A stretch of 64,000 bases of DNA from SAR116 cluster bacterium AG-335-B03 (lineage in GTDB: Bacteria > Pseudomonadota > Alphaproteobacteria > Puniceispirillales > Marisalimonadaceae), in NCBI GenBank assembly GCA_003282435.1, contig QBZG01000003.1, positions 1-64,000 of the forward strand, in the 5' to 3' direction. Shown one piece after another: positions 35,435 to 44,069 of the stretch. The number at the start of each line of letters is the position of its first letter. The first letter of the stretch is position 1. The notes below the pieces were generated by a model, which worked only from the letters and a program-made list of their open reading frames with translations, was not told the origin of the DNA and ran no database searches. The translations under genes and the position numbers were made by a program.

Positions 35435-36571
35435 ATGAATTTAGAAAAATATGAAGTTGGGTTTAATATACCAGCAACCATTGGTATGGAACTTAAAGAC
35501 ATACAAACGCCTTCATTAATTATAAATTTCAAAGTTTTTCAAAATAATATTATAAAGATGAAAAATTTTATTCTAGAAAATAATGTCAAACTTAGACCTC
35601 ATGCAAAAATGCATAAATCAATTGATGTCGCAAACTATCAAATCAACTATGGTGGCGCTCACGGAATTTGTTGTCAAAAAGTTAGTGAGGCAGAAATTTT
35701 TGTAAGAGGTGGCATTAAAGATATTTTAATAACTAATCAAGTTACAGACTTATATAAGATTAATAGATTAACTAAAATGGCATCAAAAGAATTAAAATTA
35801 GGTTGTTGTGTTGATGATGCAGAAAACATTATAAATATTCAAAGAACAGCAGAAAAAAATAACGCACAAATTGATATATATATAGAGTATAATTGTGGAG
35901 CAAATCGATGTGGTATAAGTTCATTTGATCAAATTAATGAACTTTTAAATTTACTTAAAAGAATGAAAAATTTAAATTTTGTAGGTTTTCAGGCTTATAA
36001 TGGCTCAATACAACATATTGAAGATTTTGATTTAAGAAAAAAACAAGTAAAAAAAACAAGTAAAAAAATTAAACATTTAAAAACAACTTTTAAACAATAT
36101 AGTCCAATTATTACTGGTGTTGGAACAGGTTGTTTTGACTTAGAAGTCAGCGAAGACGTATATGACGAAATACAAGTTGGTTCATATGCCTTTATGGATG
36201 CTCACTATTCATCCCTAAAACATAATTATGAAACAAATAATACTAATAACTTTGATAACTCATTATTTGTTCTATCTGGCGTAATGTCTAATACATTAGG
36301 AAATCATGCAATTGTAGATGCTGGTTTAAAATCAATGTCGGTAGATAGTGGGTTGCCTTTAATAGTTAATGATGGATTAGAATATATAAAATGTTCTGAT
36401 GAACATGGTGTGTTATCCGACCCTACTAATTCTCTTAAAATAAATGATAAAGTTTTTTTAATTCCCGGACATTGTGACCCAACTTGTAATCTTCACGATT
36501 GGTATGTTGTAATTGATGATAAGAAAGTTGTAGATTTGTGGCCAGTGTCAGCCCGTGGCTTCAGTTTTTAA
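35435..36571 (+). CDS. Fold-III PLP enzyme of the D-threonine aldolase / D-3-hydroxyaspartate aldolase / DSD1 family
   Basis: LRPHAKMHKS (PLP lysine region), HGICCQKVSEAE, C-terminal metal motif GHCDPTCNLHDW. Confidence 0.82.
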   Translation: MNLEKYEVGFNIPATIGMELKDIQTPSLIINFKVFQNNIIKMKNFILENNVKLRPHAKMHKSIDVANYQINYGGAHGICCQKVSEAEIFVRGGIKDILITNQVTDLYKINRLTKMASKELKLGCCVDDAENIINIQRTAEKNNAQIDIYIEYNCGANRCGISSFDQINELLNLLKRMKNLNFVGFQAYNGSIQHIEDFDLRKKQVKKTSKKIKHLKTTFKQYSPIITGVGTGCFDLEVSEDVYDEIQVGSYAFMDAHYSSLKHNYETNNTNNFDNSLFVLSGVMSNTLGNHAIVDAGLKSMSVDSGLPLIVNDGLEYIKCSDEHGVLSDPTNSLKINDKVFLIPGHCDPTCNLHDWYVVIDDKKVVDLWPVSARGFSF

Positions 36572-36614
36572 CAATAAATCTATAAGATTTAATATTAATT
36601 AAAATTTAATTGAA

Positions 36615-36628
36615 TGACGGATGGGTTG
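36615..36628. repeat. Degenerate direct repeat of tRNA-Ser 3' end (putative distal att remnant)
   Basis: TGACGGATGGGTTG vs TGGCGGATGGGGTG at 41871..41884, 12/14 identical. Confidence 0.45.
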
Positions 36629-36817
36629 ATGGGTAGTCAGTATGATCATTAACTTTGCAAGCGAGAGTGCCACAAATCTATCAATAACTGCCTATTTATT
36701 TGTCAAACCTAAATTATTTAGCTATATTTAAATCTTTGAGTATTGAAGTATTTATTTCTTGAATATTGTTTATTGACAAAACTTTCAGCTTAATCTTTCT
36801 TTTTAAAGGGTGCTTTG

Positions 36818-39148
36818 ATGTCACAGCAAAATGGTTCGTATGGCGAGTGGATTCTTAAATATAGATTTCTAGTTTTAGGTCTCATTACATCTGTAACTTT
36901 GATTGCTGCTGCAGGCGCCCAATTTCTATACTTTGACAATGATTACAGAGTATTCTTTGGTAAAGAAAACCCTCAACTTAAAGCATTTGAACAAATCCAG
37001 CAGACCTATACCAAAATTGATAACGTTAACTTTGCCGTTGATCCAATTTCAGGCAAAGCTAACACGCCTGAGGTGCTGGCCGCTGTTGAGGAATTAACTG
37101 AAATTGCGTGGCAACTTCCTTTTTCCATCCGAGTTGATAGCCTTTCAAATTATCAGCATACCGAGGTTGAGGGTGATGATTTGATTGTCAGGGATTTATA
37201 TACTGATGCAATTTCAATAAGCGCTAATGAGCAATCTTTGATTGATAATATTAGCACGACCGAGCCAGCTCTGGCAGGAAAAATTCATGATAAGCAACAT
37301 CGGGCTACATCAGTAAATGCAACCATTCAAATGCCAGGAATGAATGCTGACGAGGTTGCTATTGTGGCGGCCGCTGCACGCAAAATGGCTACCGAGATCG
37401 AAGCCAAACATAACGTCAAAATTCGTTTGGGAGGTGTTATTTTTCTTAATAACGCTTTTTTGGAATCATCAATGCTGGACATGGCAACATTAGTGCCGGC
37501 GATGTATTTGGTCATTTTAATTGTCGCTTATTTATTGCTTAGATCGATAATGGCAACATTTTTGGTGCTTTTTGTTGTTGTGCCAAGTATCATGGTGGCT
37601 ATGGGCGCTGGAGGGTGGATGGGCATTGGCCTAACACCGCCATCGGCCAGTGCACCAACCATTATCACCACCCTTGCGGTCGCCGACTCAATCCATTTAT
37701 TGGTAAGTATGTTCAACCGAATGCGGGCAGGGCATAGTCAACGCGACAGCTTGCTTTACAGTATACGAGTTAATGGTAAACCTATTTTTCTAACTAGTCT
37801 GACAACGGCAATGGGTTTTCTGTCGATGAATTTTTCAGATTCCCCACCGTTTCACGATCTGGGTAATATAACAGCAATAGGCGTAATGGCTGCCTGGATA
37901 TTTTCAATTGTTCTATTACCTATTCTCATAAGCTTTGTGCCGCTAAAATCAAAAGCTACTTTGGCAAAGCTTGATGATAAAATGGGAAAGCTTGGTGTAT
38001 ATATCGCTTCGCGTTATAAGTCGGTTCTAACTGCCAGCGTTATTATCTCAGTTAGTATTCTGTCACTTATTCCACTCAATGAAATTAATGATGACTTTGT
38101 TAAATATTTTGACGACTCAGTCCAGTATCGTCAGGATACCGACTGGATTAGTAGCAATCTAACTGGTGTCAATCAGGTACAATTTAGTTTGCCTGCTGGC
38201 GAATCCAATGGTGTCAGTGAACCGGTCTTTATTGAAAAAGTATCTAATTTTACCGCTTGGGCGCATAACGAGCCTGTGGTTACACACGTCCAATCTATTT
38301 CGGACACTTTTAAGCGTCTTAATCGTGATTTGAACGCTGGTGATCCGGCTTTTTACCGAGTGCCCGATACAAGGAAACTTGCCGCCCAATACCTACTTTT
38401 ATATGAGTTATCCTTGCCATTCGGTTTGGATTTGAACAATCAACTTGATATCAGCAAATCATCAACACAGGTTATTGTCACAATTGACGATATGACCACG
38501 AATGAACTTCGTGCCTGGATTGCTCGGGCTGAGAGCTACCTTAAGGATGAGCTTGATTTTAACCTGACAGCTGTCGGACCTACTGTAATGTTTGCTTATA
38601 TTTCCGAACGTAATATTCAAAGTATGCTGCTAGGAACCCTTGTTGCAGTTTTTCTGATTAGTGGCGTTATTCTAATTGCCTTACGTGATGTCCGTCTTGG
38701 TATCATCAGCTTGATACCTAATTTGCTACCTGCGGCTCTTGCCTTTGGTCTTTGGGGTTTGCTTGTGGGGCAGGTCAATATGGCTGTCGCTGTTGTTGCG
38801 GGTATGGCGCTTGGCGTTGTGGTTGACGATAGTGTTCATTTTCTTAGCAAATATCAGATTGCTCGTCGCGAATTAAAACTGTCTGCGCATGATGCTGTCA
38901 TTTCTGCTTTCAATGGTGTTGGTACGGCACTTGTTGTCACAACCCTTATACTAACAGCTGGTTTTGCTATTCTGGCTCAATCTACTTTTGGCGTGAACAG
39001 CAATATGGCAATGTTAACAGGCATAGCCCTTGTTATAGCTTTGATTGCTGATATGACTTTACTTCCTGCATTGCTGATAGCACTTGATAAGGATAAAAAA
39101 GAAACCACACCGGTAATGGGTGCTAAAGAAGCACCGCAAAATGCTTAA
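36818..39148 (+). CDS. RND superfamily/MMPL-type exporter
   Basis: Two repeated halves, each with a large periplasmic loop plus a TM bundle (IITTLAVADSIHLL; VVDDSVHFLSKY). ATG at 36818 preferred over the TTG at 36815. Confidence 0.9.
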   Translation: MSQQNGSYGEWILKYRFLVLGLITSVTLIAAAGAQFLYFDNDYRVFFGKENPQLKAFEQIQQTYTKIDNVNFAVDPISGKANTPEVLAAVEELTEIAWQLPFSIRVDSLSNYQHTEVEGDDLIVRDLYTDAISISANEQSLIDNISTTEPALAGKIHDKQHRATSVNATIQMPGMNADEVAIVAAAARKMATEIEAKHNVKIRLGGVIFLNNAFLESSMLDMATLVPAMYLVILIVAYLLLRSIMATFLVLFVVVPSIMVAMGAGGWMGIGLTPPSASAPTIITTLAVADSIHLLVSMFNRMRAGHSQRDSLLYSIRVNGKPIFLTSLTTAMGFLSMNFSDSPPFHDLGNITAIGVMAAWIFSIVLLPILISFVPLKSKATLAKLDDKMGKLGVYIASRYKSVLTASVIISVSILSLIPLNEINDDFVKYFDDSVQYRQDTDWISSNLTGVNQVQFSLPAGESNGVSEPVFIEKVSNFTAWAHNEPVVTHVQSISDTFKRLNRDLNAGDPAFYRVPDTRKLAAQYLLLYELSLPFGLDLNNQLDISKSSTQVIVTIDDMTTNELRAWIARAESYLKDELDFNLTAVGPTVMFAYISERNIQSMLLGTLVAVFLISGVILIALRDVRLGIISLIPNLLPAALAFGLWGLLVGQVNMAVAVVAGMALGVVVDDSVHFLSKYQIARRELKLSAHDAVISAFNGVGTALVVTTLILTAGFAILAQSTFGVNSNMAMLTGIALVIALIADMTLLPALLIALDKDKKETTPVMGAKEAPQNA

Positions 39149-39175
39149 GCCATGATGTTGACTAAGGAGACTAAA

Positions 39176-39961
39176 ATGAAACTCGCTACGGTAACCACTT
39201 TTGTTACTATCGCCTCTGCCGTTATGACAATGGCGGCAATTGCCTCGCCTGAAAAAGGACTAGAGATTGCGATTGAAGCCGATAGCCGCGACAAGGGGTT
39301 TCGTAATTCAACCGCCCAAATAAAAATGATCTTAATGGATAAATATGGCCAATCAACTGAACGTGCGATCCGTAATAGAACGTTTGAGGGTGATAACGAA
39401 GGTGATAAGTCTCTGGTGATATTTGATAGTCCAGGTGATGTGCGTGGCACAGCTTTCCTTTCGCATACAAAAAAGGCTGACTCAGATGACCAATGGTTAT
39501 ATTTACCAGCTCTGAAACGAGTTAAGCGTATCGCATCCTCAAATAAAGCAGGTCCTTTTATGGGTAGTGAATTTTCTTATGAAGATATCGCCAGTCAGGA
39601 AGTTGAAAAATACACCTATAATTATTTGCGTGATGAAGAGTTGAATGGTCTTGACTGTTTTGTTGTTGAATATGATCCGGTTGATCGCAAAAGTGGCTAT
39701 AAGCGCCAGATTGTTTGGATGGATAAGGCTGAGTACCGTGTACACAAAATTGATTTCTATGACCGCAAAGACGCACTTTTGAAAACCTTGACCTATGAAG
39801 ATTATAATCAATATCTAGATAAATTCTGGCGGTCTAATCGTTTAGTTATGATTAATCACCAGACAGGCAAGAAAACGGAACTCGTATTTACCGATTGGAA
39901 GTTTCAGACCGGTATGACTGAACGTGATTTTGAAAAATCCGCATTGAAACGGACACGATGA
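39176..39961 (+). CDS. Outer-membrane lipoprotein-sorting (LolA-like) periplasmic protein
   Basis: Signal peptide; WLYLPALKRVKRIASSNKAGPFMGSEFSYEDI, typical of LolA-like proteins next to MMPL exporters. RBS AAGGAG before ATG 39176. Confidence 0.87.
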   Translation: MKLATVTTFVTIASAVMTMAAIASPEKGLEIAIEADSRDKGFRNSTAQIKMILMDKYGQSTERAIRNRTFEGDNEGDKSLVIFDSPGDVRGTAFLSHTKKADSDDQWLYLPALKRVKRIASSNKAGPFMGSEFSYEDIASQEVEKYTYNYLRDEELNGLDCFVVEYDPVDRKSGYKRQIVWMDKAEYRVHKIDFYDRKDALLKTLTYEDYNQYLDKFWRSNRLVMINHQTGKKTELVFTDWKFQTGMTERDFEKSALKRTR

Positions 39962-41124
39962 TTACGTATTATGCTCGTTGCTTTGCTGTTGTCCTTTTGT
40001 TAACACAACCGGCATTTGCTGGTAAGGTTAATGGCAAGCTTTCATCACGGCTAGATTTTTATCCTGATCATGCTGATGGTGCGGCTTCAGAAGGGCGCTC
40101 GGCGGAAGTAAAGATTGATGCCTTTCATGATTTTGAGAAAATTCGAATTGTGGGTGAATTCATTTTCCGTGGGGATGAAAAAGATAATGGTCGCCGGATT
40201 ACTGAAGCTCGACAAGCTTATTTTCGTAGTCCCTTCGCAGGATTTGATTTTTTTGTTGGAAATCGTCAGGAATTTTGGGGTAAGGCAGAAAGTAAAAATG
40301 TTGTTGATGTTATTAATCAGTCCGATGCTGCAGCAAATGAGGGTAAATCAGGTAAACTTGGAGCACCATCTATATCTGCTGAACGCTATCTAGATATTGG
40401 TGACCTGCAGCTTTGGTATATTTCTAGTTTTCGAGAAAAAACATTTAATGATAGTGACGCGCATCCGAGTACTGGAGTTCCGGTCAGTTCTGCACAATAT
40501 GCGCGTAATGACGGCAAGGATGCAGATGACTTTGCGGCACGCTTGTCTAGCTTTGCTGGAGATTGGGATCTAGCTGGAAGTGTTTTTTACGGTACCGCTC
40601 GTGATCCAATTTTGTCTGTCAACAGTAATGGAAGTGCATTAAACCCCCATTACGCTTTACAAAAATCAATAGGTTTTGAAGCTCAATATACGGGCAATGT
40701 AACATTGCTCAAATGGGAAAGCCTTCATGGCACCCAAAGCAGCTTAATTGGCGCTCATGATTTTGCGGCGGCTGTTGCGGGAATTGAATATACTTATTAC
40801 GGAGCATTTGAAACAATATGGGATATTGGCTTGCTTGGTGAAATTCAACATGATGACCGTCCACAGGCCGCGGCCAATCAATTTGGTGTTGCGGGTGTAA
40901 GGCTTGTATTTAATGACATTGCAGACAGTAATTTCTTATTTTTGGCATCAGTGGATCGTAAAACTGATCAGTCCTTTGTATCTTTGGAAGCGTCGCGACG
41001 GATCAATGATGTCACTAGTGTCAAATTGACCAGCCAGTTTTATAATGCACGCACGGCCACGTCTGCATTTGGCCAGCTATCGGATGATGATGCAATCACT
41101 TTAACGCTAGATATATTTTTTTAG
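39958..41124 (+). CDS. Putative outer-membrane beta-barrel/porin-like protein
   Basis: Signal peptide ending QPAFAG, alternating beta-strand pattern, C-terminal ...TLDIFF ending in aromatic F; overlaps the upstream gene by 4 nt. Confidence 0.75.
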   Translation: MITYYARCFAVVLLLTQPAFAGKVNGKLSSRLDFYPDHADGAASEGRSAEVKIDAFHDFEKIRIVGEFIFRGDEKDNGRRITEARQAYFRSPFAGFDFFVGNRQEFWGKAESKNVVDVINQSDAAANEGKSGKLGAPSISAERYLDIGDLQLWYISSFREKTFNDSDAHPSTGVPVSSAQYARNDGKDADDFAARLSSFAGDWDLAGSVFYGTARDPILSVNSNGSALNPHYALQKSIGFEAQYTGNVTLLKWESLHGTQSSLIGAHDFAAAVAGIEYTYYGAFETIWDIGLLGEIQHDDRPQAAANQFGVAGVRLVFNDIADSNFLFLASVDRKTDQSFVSLEASRRINDVTSVKLTSQFYNARTATSAFGQLSDDDAITLTLDIFF

Positions 41125-41367
41125 AACAATATGTTTATTAGTAAACTTCAATAAAAATAAGGATTATTGTACCTATTTCTTAATCAACATTAATCAATGT
41201 TAACAAGTTGTTCTACCAACTTATTTACAAATAATTAAATAAGCTTATAATATTCAAAGGAAATACCCTGCCAAGTTATTGTTTTTCTTTACTCGTTGTG
41301 CATAGGATGGGTAGTAATTTTATGGAAAATCTTTCTCCTAATTGAGAGGTTAGAAAACTTTACTGAA

Positions 41368-41760
41368 ATGCTAATTTTTTCACTCATAGTCCTAATAGTA
41401 TTGGGAAATTTTATTTATGCTTATCAATGTATTTTCCAAACACGCAAGTATATTGAGAAATATGGCTTCGGTGAAGGTAGCGCAATTATGACAAGACTTG
41501 TTGGTACTTTTGCTGCCGGCTTTGCAGTCACCCTAGCTATTGCTTTATTCACTTCTATCCAAGGCGCTTGGTTACTATTTGTCTATGGTTTTGTGCAGGC
41601 ATGTATTGGCGGTGTTGTTTGCTTTCAAACAATCCATAGTTATTGGGGTTCTGTTAACGGCGTAAAGACATCTGCTGAAGGGTACGTCGCCCCTGCTATA
41701 ATGGCATTTTTAAACTTAATGGTGCTTGTTTCTGGTTGGGACATTCTGTTTAAAATATGA
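41368..41760 (+). CDS. Small multi-pass membrane protein of unknown function (ORF extends upstream to 41296)
   Basis: About four hydrophobic segments; probable start is the internal ATG at 41368. Confidence 0.55.
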   Translation: MLIFSLIVLIVLGNFIYAYQCIFQTRKYIEKYGFGEGSAIMTRLVGTFAAGFAVTLAIALFTSIQGAWLLFVYGFVQACIGGVVCFQTIHSYWGSVNGVKTSAEGYVAPAIMAFLNLMVLVSGWDILFKI

Positions 41761-41807
41761 CCGCTATATCGTAAGGAATAATTTCAATATCAAATAATTG
41801 TAAGTTA

Positions 41808-41840
41808 TTGTAATTATTTAATAATTTATTACAATTTTTT
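41808..41840 (+). terminator. Putative Rho-independent-like terminator
   Basis: TTGTAAT ... ATTACAA hairpin followed by a TTTTTT run, downstream of the 41760 stop. Confidence 0.45.
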
Positions 41841-41870
41841 ACTTATCAATTATATAAAATTTTAGGTATA

Positions 41871-41960
41871 TGGCGGATGGGGTGGGATTCGAACCCACGG
41901 AAGGCTTTCACCTTCGCCGGTTTTCAAGACCGGTACTTTCAACCGCTCAGTCACCCATCC
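41871..41960 (-). tRNA. tRNA-Ser(UGA)
   Basis: Reverse complement GGATGGGTGACTGAGCGGTTGAAAGTACCGGTCTTGAAAACCGGCGAAGGTGAAAGCCTTCCGTGGGTTCGAATCCCACCCCATCCGCCA: acceptor pairs, T-loop GGTTCGAATCC, long variable arm, loop CTTGAAA (anticodon TGA), encoded CCA. Confidence 0.95.
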
Positions 41961-42128
41961 AATTAAGGATTAATTAAACTAGCTTAATATTGATGGCAAG
42001 TAATATTTAAAATTATTATTAAACTATTTATTCTACTCATGTGAATTTAAATTGTCCTTTAATAAAATAATTTTTCCTTGTAATTCAAAATTAAGATATG
42101 ATTAATAATTATATTAGGGAGGATATCA

Positions 42129-43103
42129 ATGGCCATAATTAAAACGTTTAAATTCTTTCTTTATATACTAATATCGTTAGTTTTATTATCTACCCAAGCT
42201 TTTTCAAATGACACATTTAGTGATTTTGTTTCAGGTATATCAAATGAGGCTAAAAAAAAAGGTATTTCCTTAAAATTAATTAAAGATTTTAAAACTAAGG
42301 TTGTGTTTATTCCTAGAGTTATTGAGTTAGATAGATCGCAGCCTGAGTTTAAATTAACCTTAAACCAATATCTTGCCAGGGTTGTAACTTCGTCAAGAAT
42401 TAAAAAAGCAAATAATAAATATAAAAAAAATAAAAAAATATTAAAGGTAATTAGCAAATATTATGGAGTTCAAGCTCGTTTTTTAGTTTCTTTATGGGGA
42501 ATAGAAACAGATTTTGGAAGATTAACTGGTGGTTTTCCTGTTGTTTCAGCTCTGTCTACATTAGCATTTGAAGGCCGAAGACATGAATATTTTAAAAAAG
42601 AATTATTTAATGCTCTTAAAATTATTAATGATGGGCATATCACATTAAGTAAAATGACTGGATCATGGGCAGGTGCCATGGGACAATGCCAATTTATGCC
42701 ATCAAGCTTTATAAATTATGCAAACGACTGGGATAAGGACGGAAGTAAGAATATTTGGACATCCAAACCAGATGTTTTTGCTTCTGCAGCTAATTATTTA
42801 AATAAGGTAGGATGGTCAGATAAAATAACTTGGGGTAGGAAAGTTTATATAGGTCAATTCAATAAGGAATTAAAAGAAAATAAATATTATTTATTAAATA
42901 AATGGTCATCAAGTGGTATTTTAAATGAAAACAAAACAAAATTACCAAATGTTAAAATAAAAGCCCGTCTTATTATACCTAAGGATTATGGTAATTATGG
43001 ATATTTAGTTTATAATAACTTCGAATCTCTTTTGAATTGGAATAGATCAAATTATTTTGCAATAGCTGTTGGTAAATTGTCGGATACTATCCATGAAAAT
43101 TAA
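42129..43103 (+). CDS. Lytic murein transglycosylase (MltB family)
   Basis: WGIETDFGRLTGGFPVVSALSTLAFEGRR, GSWAGAMGQCQFMPSSF. Confidence 0.92.
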   Translation: MAIIKTFKFFLYILISLVLLSTQAFSNDTFSDFVSGISNEAKKKGISLKLIKDFKTKVVFIPRVIELDRSQPEFKLTLNQYLARVVTSSRIKKANNKYKKNKKILKVISKYYGVQARFLVSLWGIETDFGRLTGGFPVVSALSTLAFEGRRHEYFKKELFNALKIINDGHITLSKMTGSWAGAMGQCQFMPSSFINYANDWDKDGSKNIWTSKPDVFASAANYLNKVGWSDKITWGRKVYIGQFNKELKENKYYLLNKWSSSGILNENKTKLPNVKIKARLIIPKDYGNYGYLVYNNFESLLNWNRSNYFAIAVGKLSDTIHEN

Positions 43104-44052
43104 TTTAAATTATTATAAAAAAAATAGTTTTTCAAAGAAGATTTTTTTAAATTTAAATCAAATTTATGTTTTATTTTTAATATTTTTAATACAAAGTTGT
43201 ACTTCAGGCGTTGAAGTGGCCGCAAACTTGGGTAAAAAATACTTAATCCCAAAAGAAGAGAGAACTATTACAGCCAAACCAATTTATAAAATTGGTAATA
43301 AGTATAACGTCAAAGGAAAATTCTATTTTCCTAAGAAAGATCTATCTTATAATAAAACTGGTATTGCATCTTGGTATGGACCAAAATTTCATGGAAAGCT
43401 AACAGCGAATGGTGAAATTTATAATCAATATGCACTAACTGCAGCTCATAAGACGCTGCCTTTACCTAGTGCAGTCAAAGTAACTAATTTACAAAATAAC
43501 ATATCAATTATTTTGAGAATTAATGATAGAGGACCTTTTGTAAATGATAGAATTATTGATTTATCTTCTAAAGCAGCCGATATTTTGGATTTAAAAAAAA
43601 ATGGTACTGGACTTGTTAGAGTTACAATACTTAAAGATAAAAGTTTGCTTCTTGAAAAGTTAGCCAAAAATGGTTCTTTTCCAGAAATTATGGACTTACC
43701 TAAAGTAGAGCTTCCTACAGTGAACATTCCTCAAATAACTACTGTTAAAATTGATGGGACAAATAAAAAATATAAATCAGTTAAAAAAAGAATAAAGTAC
43801 GACCTTAATAATTTAAAAAAAGAATATAAAATATTTATACAGTTAGCATCTTTCAGTTCATCTCAAAATGCTAAAATTATGAAAGAAAAAGTTTCATACA
43901 TAGAAAAAGTAAAAATATATAAAAAACTAATAAGGAACAAAATTTTTTATCAAGTTAAAGCGGGACCTTTTGAAAGTGTTAAAAAAGTTGACGAATTTCA
44001 TTCTTTGTTATTACAAAAAGGGATGCAAGGTGCTAAAATTATTATTGAATAA
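43093..44052 (+). CDS. rlpA: Septal ring lytic transglycosylase RlpA family with SPOR domain
   Basis: GIASWYGPKFHGKLTANGEIYNQYALTAAHKTLPLPS, RINDRGPFVNDRIIDLS; C-terminal SPOR-like repeat; ATG at 43093. Confidence 0.9.
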   Translation: MKINLNYYKKNSFSKKIFLNLNQIYVLFLIFLIQSCTSGVEVAANLGKKYLIPKEERTITAKPIYKIGNKYNVKGKFYFPKKDLSYNKTGIASWYGPKFHGKLTANGEIYNQYALTAAHKTLPLPSAVKVTNLQNNISIILRINDRGPFVNDRIIDLSSKAADILDLKKNGTGLVRVTILKDKSLLLEKLAKNGSFPEIMDLPKVELPTVNIPQITTVKIDGTNKKYKSVKKRIKYDLNNLKKEYKIFIQLASFSSSQNAKIMKEKVSYIEKVKIYKKLIRNKIFYQVKAGPFESVKKVDEFHSLLLQKGMQGAKIIIE

Positions 44053-44069
44053 ATTTATGTAGGTAATTT

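Larger units (their letters stand above)
36615..41760. mobile_element. Putative tRNA-Ser-associated genomic island (decayed; no integrase seen)
   Basis: Visibly higher GC than both flanks. It sits on the 3' side of tRNA-Ser (41871..41960, - strand). 36615..36628 matches the tRNA 3' end at 41871..41884 at 12/14 positions in the same orientation. Confidence 0.5.

Noticed and set aside
39145-39811. Several minus-strand ORFs of 72-101 aa in the island
   Set aside because: All overlap the LolA-like gene; fewer stops are expected in shadow frames of higher-GC DNA.
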